In this document: positions 1-7,174 of the stretch, in pieces
How the letters are laid out: every line of letters begins with the position of its first letter
Numbering within the stretch: the first letter of the stretch is position 1
Assembly (NCBI GenBank): GCA_020059485.1
Contig: JAGVCA010000012.1
Span: 1 to 43,311 of the forward strand
Origin: Anaerolineales bacterium
GTDB lineage: Bacteria > Chloroflexota > Anaerolineae > Anaerolineales > UBA11579
Reading direction: 5' to 3'
DNA length: 43,311 nucleotides
Notes under the pieces: generated by a model
Seen by the model: the letters and a program-made list of their open reading frames with translations, nothing else
Database searches by the model: none
Told to the model about the DNA's origin: nothing
Program-made: the position numbers and the translations under genes

Positions 1-658
1 AGGACACAGTAGCCGATGCGGTATCATTGTTCGACACCGAGACCTGCTCAAAGACCGTTTGGACCGTCGGCAGCAGGAACAAGGGCGGCACGATCAGGGT
101 GATCCCAAAGATCGGCCCGCCTGAAGTTGGTGTCGGTGTATTTGTCGGGAGCGGTACCGGAGTGAAGGTCGCCGTTGGGACTGCCGGCGGGTCGGTGGGA
201 ATCGTGGGGGTATCACTGGGTGCAATCTCTTCGGTCGGAGTAGGTGTATCGGTTTCTGCTGCCGCCACCGCCTCTCCCACAGTCACAAGCCGGTTGACCG
301 GTTCCGAGGTGTTGTCGTCTCCATCTGTCGCCAGCATGGTCAGGGTAACAACTTCACCACTGGCACCGGGCGTCCAGACAAAACTGGTAATATACGTCTG
401 CGGCAAGCCCTCCGGCTCTTCCGTACCGATCACCTGGCCGTTGATGCTCAGGTAGACCTTTGAAACGCCGTTACCCGCCACCACAGAAGCGACCACATCC
501 ACTGGCTGGCCCACGGTTACAACTGCGCCTTCCAGCGGTGAGGCGATCTCAACCGAAATGATGGCGTCTGACGTGCCAGCGCCGCCGAGGTTGCAGGCCA
601 GGGAGGCAAACAGCACCACGGCTACCAATCCTGCAGTTCGAAAATGCATTTGTTTCAT
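1..658 (-). CDS. Putative lipoprotein, Ig-like domain (C-terminus outside window)
   Basis: The frame is open from an ATG at 658 to the window edge, so about 219 N-terminal residues are visible and the C-terminus is missing. A purine-rich AGGAGA lies just upstream of the ATG. The N-terminus is a lipoprotein signal: a short basic start, a hydrophobic stretch and a lipobox-like LAC at about residues 20-22, which predicts export and lipid anchoring. Next comes a domain of about 90 residues that reads like a bacterial Ig-like fold ('ASPLEGAVVTVGQPV', 'SFVWTPGASGEV'). A Thr/Pro-rich linker with TPTPT runs follows, then the start of a further hydrophobic or beta-rich segment. This architecture is common among surface lipoproteins of Anaerolineae. 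Substrate or partner is unknown. It is downstream of ileS but separated from it by a strong terminator. Confidence 0.75.
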   Translation of the reverse strand, partial: MKQMHFRTAGLVAVVLFASLACNLGGAGTSDAIISVEIASPLEGAVVTVGQPVDVVASVVAGNGVSKVYLSINGQVIGTEEPEGLPQTYITSFVWTPGASGEVVTLTMLATDGDDNTSEPVNRLVTVGEAVAAAETDTPTPTEEIAPSDTPTIPTDPPAVPTATFTPVPLPTNTPTPTSGGPIFGITLIVPPLFLLPTVQTVFEQVSVSNNDTASATVS

Positions 659-747
659 ATTCTCTCCTATCCAATCCATTTTCTCCAATATTGGTAACTA
701 TACTACCAAACTTTTTATAATCCTACGGTACCAATGCCCCATCAGAT

Positions 748-780
748 AAAAAAACGCGGCATCCCGGTCGGGATGCCGCG
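748..780 (-). terminator. Rho-independent terminator of ileS
   Basis: Read on the minus strand, a perfect 11-bp GC-rich stem (755-765 with 770-780, four-base loop) is followed by seven T residues (754-748). It lies about 20 nt past the ileS stop codon. Confidence 0.9.
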
Positions 781-801
781 CGATCCCTTTATGAGCAGTA
801 A

Positions 802-3800
802 CTACTTGGCGACCGCGATTCCCAGACGCACCTGTTCATCATCAAAGTCGAATGAGTCTTCATGCGTGCGAGCCTCAGCAGGAATCTCCCCTGCCTTCAT
901 TTCCACTGACAATGTCTCACCCATGATGTACTCCCGGTGCATTCCTACCGCTTCGGCTAGCCGTTCGCTGGCGGAATAATACAGGCGGATGCGATCGGAG
1001 ATATCCAGGTCAAGCTGCTTGCGAAAGTCCTGCACCCGGCGGACAAACTCCCGGGCCAGACCTTCCATCTCCAATTCCGAGGTCAGTTCGGTCGAGAGCG
1101 CAGCCAGGTAAGCACCTTCCTGGGCCACGGTCAGGCCCGCGCGGGCTTCCGCCTGGACTTCAACCTCATCCGGCAAGATGGAGTAGGTGGTGCCATCGAC
1201 GGTCACCTCAACGGACTGTTCGTTCAGCAGTCTAGCCGCGACTTCGCCAGGCTCCAGAGCCAGCATAGCTTTACGGATGGCCGGAAAAACGCTCTGGTAT
1301 TTGGATCCCAGCTGGCGCGGCAGGGGGTTGATCCGGTACTCAACCGCCTCCCCGGCCTCACCCAATGCCCGCACCCGCTTGACATTCAGCTCCTCCGCGA
1401 AAACCTCGGCATAAGTTTCGATCACCCGGCTTTCCTGAGCCGACCCGGCCGAGAAGGCGATCTGTGAAAGCGGTTGGCGCACTTTGATCTCGGCCTTGTT
1501 GCGGGCGGCGTGACCCAATGAAACCAGCCGCAGCACCAGCGCCATTTCCTGGTTGAGCTGCTCATCAATCACAGCGGGATCAAAGGCCGGCCAGTTAACC
1601 ATGTGCACCGATTCCGACGCGTCCTGATCTGCCTTGCGCACCAGATTCTGGTACAGCTCTTCGGCTAGGAAGGGCATGGTCGGAGCTAGCAGCTTGGAGA
1701 GCGTCACCAAAGCTTCGTACAATGTGGCATAGGCAGCCTGCTTGTCCTCATCCGAATCCCCCTTCCAGAATCTGCGGCGGGAGCGGCGCAGATACCACTT
1801 TGAAAGCGTATTGACAAACTCTTCCACCGGCCGGGTGCAGCCTGGCACATCGTAGCTGTCCATTGCCGCAGTCACATCCCGCACCAGCGCATGCAGTGAA
1901 GACCGCAGCCATTTGTCCAGTGCGTTGTACTTAATTTCTTTCTTCTGGGTCGGCTGCCAGCCATCCAGGTTGGCATAGGTCACAAAGAACGAATAAACAT
2001 TCCACAGGGTCAGGGTGAAGTTCTTGACCACATCTTCGACCAGTTGAGTCGAGAACTTACGGGCATTACCGGGCGGGCTGGCCGTGTACAGATACCAGCG
2101 AAAAGCGTCAGCGCCGTGTTTATCAAAAACATCCCACGGTTCCACCGCCGTGCCGCGTGATTTGGACATCTTCAGTCCATCTTCCGCCAGGATGTGCCCC
2201 AGGCAGATCACATTCTTGAAACACACCGAGTCCATGTGTAGGCTGGCGATGGCGTGCAGTGAATAAAACCAGCCGCGCGTCTGGTCAACCGCCTCACAGA
2301 TGAAGTCTGCCGGGAACTGGCGCTCGAACAAATCCTGATTTTCAAATGGTGCATGCCACTGGGCATACGGCATCGCCCCCGAGTCGAACCACACGTCGAT
2401 CAGCTCCGGAACCCGCACCATCTTGCTGCCGCATTCCGGGCACTCCAGCCGGATCTCGTCCACATACGGGCGGTGCAAGTCCAGTTCGCTCAGGTCTCGC
2501 CCGGCCATGGCAGAAAGCTCCGCCACAGAACCGATGCATTCCTGATGATGGCAATCCTGGCACTCCCAGACTGGCAGCGGAGTGCCCCAGTATCGTTCCC
2601 TGCCCAGTGACCAGTCGATATTGTTCTCCAGCCAGTTGCCAAATCGGCCTTCTTTGATATGCTCCGGGACCCAGTTGACTTCCTGATTGTGGGTCAGCAG
2701 CCGATCCTTGTATTGCGAAGTGCGGATGAACCACGTCCCGCGGGCATAGTACAACAGCGGGGTGTCACACCGCCAGCAGAATGGGTAAGTATGGACATAG
2801 GTCCCAACCCGGAACATCAGTCCGCGGTTCTGCAGGTCCTGGATGATCTCGGGGTCGGCTTCCTTGACAAACTTTCCGCTCCACGGCCGGATCTCCTGAA
2901 TAAAAGTGCCGTCGTCCTTGACGGTCATCAGCACCGGCAGATCGTATTCCAGGGCCGCATTCATATCTTCGCCGCCGAAGGCCGGAGCGGTGTGCACCAG
3001 ACCGGTACCATCATCCATAGTGACATAATTCTGCAACACGATGTAATAGGCTGGCTTTTCGACCGGCAGGAAGGTGAAGAGCGGCTGGTAACGCAGCCCT
3101 TTCAGTTTTCGCCCCTTGAAGGTCTCGAGTACTTTGACCTCTTCGTCGCCGAAAACCTTTTCCAACAGGGCTTTACCGAGGATCAGTATTTCCGTGCCGT
3201 TGTCCTCGCTATGGCGTTCGACCTTAACGTACTCTTCATCCGGGTGGGCTGCCACCGCCACATTGCCGGGCAGCGTCCACGGGGTGGTCGTCCATACCAG
3301 CAGGGATGTGCCGGGTTCGTCCACTAGCGGAAAGCGGACAAAGATCGAGGGATCCTCAGCATCGGCATAGCCCTGCGAGACCTCATGATCGGAAAGCGGG
3401 GTACCACAGCGCGGACAATATGGGACTACCTTGTAGCCCTGGTAGAGCATATCCTGGTCCCAAAAGGACTTGAGGATGTGCCAGACCGATTCGATGTATT
3501 CGTTGGTATAGGTGATGTAGGCATCGTCCAGGTCAACCCAAAAGCCCAACCGGTCGGTAAAGCGCTCCCAGTCCTGAATGTACTCAAAGGCCGACTGCCG
3601 GCATAACTCGTTAAAACGGTCAATGCCATATTCCTCGATCTGCTGTTTGCTGGTGAACCCCAGTTTCTTCTCGACCTCGATCTCAACCGGCAGCCCGTGG
3701 GTATCCCAACCGCCGCGCCGGATGACATGCTCGCCGCGCATCACCCGATAGCGTGGGAACAGGTCCTTGAAGGCGCGCGCCAGGCCATGGTGCACACCTG

Positions 3801-3960
3801 GTTTGCCATTGGCGGTTGGCGGCCCTTCAAAAAATACATACTCAGGCCCTCCCTCCCGCAATTTGGAGGTGCGCTTGAAGATCTCGTGCTCCTTCCAGAA
3901 CTTAAGGATCGCCAATTCCATCTGGCTAACATCCAGTTTTGAATTCACTGCTTCAAACAT
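802..3960 (-). CDS. ileS: Isoleucyl-tRNA synthetase, type 2 (IleRS2)
   Basis: Class I aminoacyl-tRNA synthetase that charges tRNA-Ile in the cytoplasm. The 1052-residue length and the N-terminal PPTANGKPGVHHGLAR block match the long, eukaryote-like type 2 enzymes rather than the shorter type 1. The HIGH signature reads G-V-H-H at residues 55-58, so the first and third positions are exchanged (GXHH). The KMSKS loop is intact at 597-601 (GLKMSKSRG). The CP1 editing domain (TTTPWTLPGN region) and a C-terminal anticodon-binding domain are present. Two CXXC pairs (CPRCG near 185, CPECG near 520) could bind zinc. The ATG at 3960 follows GGAGG by a normal spacing. The gene is monocistronic and sits behind a T-box leader, so it should respond to uncharged tRNA-Ile. 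Type 2 enzymes are known for mupirocin tolerance, and the GXHH form has been linked to especially strong resistance. Confidence 0.97.
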   Translation of the reverse strand: MFEAVNSKLDVSQMELAILKFWKEHEIFKRTSKLREGGPEYVFFEGPPTANGKPGVHHGLARAFKDLFPRYRVMRGEHVIRRGGWDTHGLPVEIEVEKKLGFTSKQQIEEYGIDRFNELCRQSAFEYIQDWERFTDRLGFWVDLDDAYITYTNEYIESVWHILKSFWDQDMLYQGYKVVPYCPRCGTPLSDHEVSQGYADAEDPSIFVRFPLVDEPGTSLLVWTTTPWTLPGNVAVAAHPDEEYVKVERHSEDNGTEILILGKALLEKVFGDEEVKVLETFKGRKLKGLRYQPLFTFLPVEKPAYYIVLQNYVTMDDGTGLVHTAPAFGGEDMNAALEYDLPVLMTVKDDGTFIQEIRPWSGKFVKEADPEIIQDLQNRGLMFRVGTYVHTYPFCWRCDTPLLYYARGTWFIRTSQYKDRLLTHNQEVNWVPEHIKEGRFGNWLENNIDWSLGRERYWGTPLPVWECQDCHHQECIGSVAELSAMAGRDLSELDLHRPYVDEIRLECPECGSKMVRVPELIDVWFDSGAMPYAQWHAPFENQDLFERQFPADFICEAVDQTRGWFYSLHAIASLHMDSVCFKNVICLGHILAEDGLKMSKSRGTAVEPWDVFDKHGADAFRWYLYTASPPGNARKFSTQLVEDVVKNFTLTLWNVYSFFVTYANLDGWQPTQKKEIKYNALDKWLRSSLHALVRDVTAAMDSYDVPGCTRPVEEFVNTLSKWYLRRSRRRFWKGDSDEDKQAAYATLYEALVTLSKLLAPTMPFLAEELYQNLVRKADQDASESVHMVNWPAFDPAVIDEQLNQEMALVLRLVSLGHAARNKAEIKVRQPLSQIAFSAGSAQESRVIETYAEVFAEELNVKRVRALGEAGEAVEYRINPLPRQLGSKYQSVFPAIRKAMLALEPGEVAARLLNEQSVEVTVDGTTYSILPDEVEVQAEARAGLTVAQEGAYLAALSTELTSELEMEGLAREFVRRVQDFRKQLDLDISDRIRLYYSASERLAEAVGMHREYIMGETLSVEMKAGEIPAEARTHEDSFDFDDEQVRLGIAVAK

Positions 3961-4290
3961 ACTGCCTCCAGTAAAAGATCACGTATTAACAAAAAACGCC
4001 TCGTCCACTCCGGGACGAGGACGAAGGCATCACTCGCGGTACCACCCAGATTCCCACGGCGGGTCACCGCCGCAGGCACTCGACCAGGAACGACTCACCA
4101 AACCAGCCCATCCTGCGCACTTGGTAACGGGGCGCACACCCCGGCTCCCCTACTCGGCTGACTGGCCTTTCAGTTCGCACTCCGGAAGGATTTTCCATCC
4201 TGCTTTCCGCCCCGGCTCTCACGCTCCCGGGTTCGCTGACGGGTTGGCAAAGATGTACTCGTTTCCATCTACGCGTTCGATATGAACAAT
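3961..4290 (-). promoter_or_regulatory. T-box leader (tRNA-Ile sensing) of ileS
   Basis: The roughly 300-nt leader between promoter and ileS has T-box features on the minus strand. A GAGTA motif lies near its 5' end (about 4263-4257) and GAGAGCCGG lies in Stem I. The conserved T-box core GGTGGTACCGCGA is at 4046-4034, and an attenuator terminator lies immediately before the gene. The UGGU bulge in the core would pair with the ACCA end of uncharged tRNA-Ile (discriminator A). A candidate specifier codon AUC lies at 4191-4189, in a purine-rich internal-loop context (AAAAUCC); this assignment is inferred. Uncharged tRNA-Ile should stabilise the antiterminator and raise ileS expression. Confidence 0.88.
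3991..4020 (-). terminator. T-box attenuator terminator
   Basis: An 8-bp stem (4020-4013 with 4006-3999, six-base loop) is followed by GCG and six T residues on the minus strand. It lies directly downstream of the T-box core, whose antiterminator would compete with it. Confidence 0.85.
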
Positions 4291-4296
4291 AGGCAG

Positions 4297-4325
4297 ATTA
4301 TGCCATATCTGCCAGGCAAGGTCAA
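4297..4325 (-). promoter_or_regulatory. Sigma70-type promoter of ileS
   Basis: On the minus strand the -35 is TTGACC (4325-4320) and the -10 is CATAAT (4302-4297), with an exact 17-nt spacer. The predicted start, near 4290, gives a leader that begins at the T-box 5' end. Confidence 0.85.
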
Positions 4326-4359
4326 GCGATGCTCCCGGCGAATCCGGGTTTTCTGTCGT

Positions 4360-4498
4360 TCTTGAATATTAATGGTTGATTAATAATTTTAATTATTCAC
4401 TACGAATTATAAATTAATTCAAGTATAATATTGATAAAATTAATAAATACCTACATTTTATTAAACAAATCAACCACGCCAGGAAGGAGATCCGAAAG
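4360..4498. other. AT-rich intergenic region before the 242-residue membrane protein gene
   Basis: This stretch is far richer in A/T than the GC-rich surroundings. It holds a TATAAT at 4424-4429 (a plausible -10 with no good -35) and a small palindrome (4404-4420). It is probably the promoter region of the downstream gene. No coding frame is supported. Confidence 0.6.
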
Positions 4499-5227
4499 AT
4501 GAATTCACAACCTGCCCAGAGTAAAGTTGGAAACCTGTTACTAGCCCTGGCTTTCATGCTCAGTGCCCTGATCGCTGCTGCCCTGCTTGGTATTGCTGTC
4601 TGGGGCGATGTTGAAGCCTCAATGTTTGACCTCAGCTACAAAGGCGAGGAAAATCTTGGGACCCTGAGCTGCCCGGTGCTGATTACCCCCAGGGACAATG
4701 CTGAATTCTCCGCCAGTTTCTCAAATCCTTTCGACAGGAATATCAAGCCCTCCGTCAAGGTCCACATCAGCAGCGGGCATCTGACCCTGATGCAGGAGGA
4801 AAACGTCAAATTCCAGCTGGCTCCCGCCGAATCCAAACAACTATCCTGGTCGGTTGATCCTGAAGATGCCGTCTATGGCAAGATGGTCCTCGTTAAGGTC
4901 TTCCAGTTTCCCACTCACCCGATTCCTTCCAAAGATGCTACTTGCGGCATCCTGGTGCTCGATATCCCGACCCTGACCGGGAAGCAGATCGTCACTGGTG
5001 CCCTGACTACCAGTATTATCGGCCTGGTTGGCAGCACCGCCGGCTGGAAGCTGAACAATCAACTGATGACCAAGCGCCAGCGGGAGAGCTACCGGGCAAT
5101 GGGGATCCTGGCAGCCACACTGATCATTGGTCTTGCCGCCAGTATTCTGGGTTACTGGCTGATCGGCAGCCTTGGTCTGGTCATCGCTATCTTGATGGCA
5201 ATCAATACTATCTTTCACCTGTTGTAA
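4499..5227 (+). CDS. Membrane protein of unknown function
   Basis: This 242-residue protein has no family I recognise. It has one hydrophobic segment at about residues 13-36 and three more near the C-terminus (about 163-180, 200-220 and 222-242). Between them lies a domain of about 120 residues predicted to be extracytoplasmic. That domain is beta-rich ('VKVHISSGHLTLMQEE', 'SKQLSWSVDPEDAVYGK') and has two cysteines, as in Ig-like or fibronectin-like modules. The ATG follows a strong AGGAAGGAGA ribosome-binding site. The gene stands alone: it has an AT-rich upstream region and its own terminator downstream. It may sense or bind something at the cell surface, but nothing in the sequence shows what. 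Confidence 0.8.
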   Translation: MNSQPAQSKVGNLLLALAFMLSALIAAALLGIAVWGDVEASMFDLSYKGEENLGTLSCPVLITPRDNAEFSASFSNPFDRNIKPSVKVHISSGHLTLMQEENVKFQLAPAESKQLSWSVDPEDAVYGKMVLVKVFQFPTHPIPSKDATCGILVLDIPTLTGKQIVTGALTTSIIGLVGSTAGWKLNNQLMTKRQRESYRAMGILAATLIIGLAASILGYWLIGSLGLVIAILMAINTIFHLL

Positions 5228-5250
5228 CCCACACCTTTCTAAGGCATTAA

Positions 5251-5276
5251 GCGGGCACACCTGTGCCCGCTTTTTT
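5251..5276 (+). terminator. Rho-independent terminator
   Basis: An 8-bp GC-rich stem (5251-5258 with 5263-5270, four-base loop) followed by six T residues. It lies 24 nt after the stop of the membrane protein gene. Confidence 0.92.
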
Positions 5277-5320
5277 GATATCCTAACAACACTGTAAACC
5301 ATTGGTCTCCACCGAACCGC

Positions 5321-5326
5321 TATAAT
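5321..5326 (+). promoter_or_regulatory. -10 box of the frameshifted two-repeat gene
   Basis: A perfect TATAAT ends six bases before the ATG at 5333. No convincing -35 is seen. Transcription would begin at or beside the A of the ATG, and no Shine-Dalgarno sequence is present, so the mRNA may be leaderless. Confidence 0.6.
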
Positions 5327-5332
5327 TTAGTC

Positions 5333-5874
5333 ATGATGGAAAACACAGCTTTAGAAACCACCGACACCCAAACCGACGAGACCAACTCGCCGATGATGGT
5401 CTATACTGCTCATGGTCTGATCTGGGGAAATATGTCCCACCATGTAAATATCCTGGCCACCCGCACCCTGACGAGCGTCACCATGCCTGAATTCATCACC
5501 CTCAGCGACGCCCAGTTCCTCAACATTGAACCAAACTATATTTCCCCCCGGCAGCCCATCAGCAGATACATGTCCCCACGGCGACCATCCTTGGCTACCA
5601 CCTAACCCCGCCGCACCGCGATCAACTGGATTACGACCACACCGAGCCAAACCGAAAAATGGTCCCGGTTTCGCTCTATCTTGGCGCGCTGCAGGCCAAG
5701 GCAGCCATGCGCATCGCTCAAGTCTCCACTGTCCGTACCACTCTGGGGGCAGTTAAGGCTAATTTTATCTCGCTGTATGATCTTGAGATCTTTCATCCGA
5801 ACAACCCCAAATTGGCCCCGATCCGCTCCAATTTAGGATATTTTCGGGTAAATGCCATTCTGGTGGCACACTAA
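5333..5874 (+). pseudogene. Two-repeat gene interrupted by a frameshift at a C6 run
   Basis: The first frame begins at the ATG at 5333 and stops at 5605. A second frame, offset by one base, continues through 5569-5874. The switch most plausibly falls at the six-C run 5544-5549, giving a fused product of about 180 residues. The two halves carry related units of about 40 residues: 'HGLIWGNMSHHVNILATR...EFITLSDAQ' and 'GALQAKAAMRIAQVSTVR...NFISLYDLE'. They share the V/R-T core and the FI-(T/S)-L-x-D ending, so the gene appears to be a tandem duplication of a small beta-rich domain. The function is unknown; it resembles small uncharacterised domains of Chloroflexota in general pattern only. The shift could be a true inactivation, a slippage site or a sequencing error. 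Confidence 0.55.
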
Positions 5875-5889
5875 ACAAAAAATCCCACC

Positions 5890-5919
5890 TTGCCCGGATC
5901 GGAACAAATTGGGTACAAT
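5890..5919 (+). promoter_or_regulatory. Promoter of the L,D-transpeptidase gene
   Basis: A -35 TTGCCC (5890-5895) and -10 TACAAT (5914-5919) are separated by 18 nt. The predicted start near 5926 leaves only about 10 nt before the ATG at 5936. It also argues against translation starting upstream at 5852. Confidence 0.7.
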
Positions 5920-5935
5920 AGGCGTCAGAAGAACT

Positions 5936-7090
5936 ATGAGACGCTATCTATTCTCTCTCCTGGCCCTGGCGGTCACTGCGCTGTTCATTTCCGCGCCAGT
6001 TTCTGCCGCAGAGGATCCAGCCGACCAGCCCTCTGCGCCAGTCTGCCTGCCCGGAGTCTATCTCGACAGCCAAAACGAGTGCAGCGTGGTCGGTCCGGCA
6101 GCTTACTTAACCAATATCGCTTACATCGAGAGCCAGATTGCGAACCAGGCAGAACGCTTCCCTCTGCTGGATGAATCCTTCGGCGAGACAGAATTTAGCT
6201 ACTTCCGTGTTGAGGAAAGCGCTAACGTGATTTTTAGCAGCTACGATACTGCCGCCGCCAATACCGCTGCCACCGGTTCTCTATACAAGGGCTACACCTT
6301 CGCCGCATATACCCGGGTAGTTGAGGAAGGCGGGAAGAAACTCTTCCAGCTCTCGGACGGACGCTGGATGCGCGGCTCGGCCGCCAGTTACCATGCCACC
6401 CCCAACCGCTTCCTCGGCGTCATGCCGACAGAACAACCCGTCCGGAAGTTTGGTTGGACCCTAAAAGATACCCCCACATTGAAGGCCCCCGGTTACTATG
6501 AACCGCGCTCCGGCAATGTCATCCCCCGCTATACCCTGATTGAAGTCTTTGACCACCGCAAGGTTGGCCTCTCCGACTGGTACATGATCGCCCCGGACGA
6601 GTGGGTTTACATGACCCAGGTTGCCCTTGTCTATCCGGCCGAAGCCCCGCCCGAAGGCGTCGAAAACGGCCGTTGGATCGAGATCAATATCTTTGAGCAA
6701 ACCCTGGCTGTCTATGAAGATAATCAAATGATCTTCGCCACCCTGATCACCTCCGGTTCCTCTCGCAATTACACTCGCCCGGGCCTTTTCAAAATCTATG
6801 AGAAGCACGAAAGCACCCACATGGGCGGCGATCTTGGCACCGACAGCGCTTACTATCTGATGGATGTGCCCTGGACGATGTACTTCGATGAGCGCCGCGC
6901 CCTGCACGCCGAATACTGGCACGACCACCTCGGATACAAATCCTCCCATGGCTGTGTCAATATGTCCTTCCCGGATTCAGACTGGCTGTTCGAATGGGCG
7001 GAGTACGGCGATTGGGTCTTTGCCTGGGATCCCTCCGGGCAAACGCCTGAGGACCCCAAACTTTTCACCCAGCACCTGGATGAAGACTAA
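5936..7090 (+). CDS. Exported L,D-transpeptidase (YkuD domain)
   Basis: A 384-residue protein. The start is set at 5936 because the promoter lies inside the longer frame and because a classical signal peptide begins here: MRR, a hydrophobic core, then an AEDPAD cleavage region near residues 24-25. Residues 80-235 resemble SH3-like or linker segments, as in other Chloroflexota YkuD proteins. The catalytic domain occupies about 246-365, with the motif H-x-S-S-H-G-C-V-N: His338 and Cys340 match the YkuD catalytic His and Cys. Such enzymes form 3-3 peptidoglycan cross-links or attach proteins to the wall, using a Cys nucleophile insensitive to most penicillins. In Chloroflexota, some of which have atypical walls, the substrate is uncertain. 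The gene is flanked by its own promoter and a weak terminator. Confidence 0.9.
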   Translation: MRRYLFSLLALAVTALFISAPVSAAEDPADQPSAPVCLPGVYLDSQNECSVVGPAAYLTNIAYIESQIANQAERFPLLDESFGETEFSYFRVEESANVIFSSYDTAAANTAATGSLYKGYTFAAYTRVVEEGGKKLFQLSDGRWMRGSAASYHATPNRFLGVMPTEQPVRKFGWTLKDTPTLKAPGYYEPRSGNVIPRYTLIEVFDHRKVGLSDWYMIAPDEWVYMTQVALVYPAEAPPEGVENGRWIEINIFEQTLAVYEDNQMIFATLITSGSSRNYTRPGLFKIYEKHESTHMGGDLGTDSAYYLMDVPWTMYFDERRALHAEYWHDHLGYKSSHGCVNMSFPDSDWLFEWAEYGDWVFAWDPSGQTPEDPKLFTQHLDED

Positions 7091-7131
7091 CTAAACATCG
7101 GCCTAAACGAGCCGAGTTTCAATACATGTAG

Positions 7132-7157
7132 AACGGCGACCTTGCGGCCGCCGTTTT
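7132..7157 (+). terminator. Probable terminator between convergent genes
   Basis: A 7-bp stem (7132-7138 with 7149-7155) followed by four T residues on the plus strand. It lies after the transpeptidase gene and before the convergent rocD end. The T run is short. Confidence 0.5.
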
Positions 7158-7174
7158 GCTCTGGGGAGAAAATA

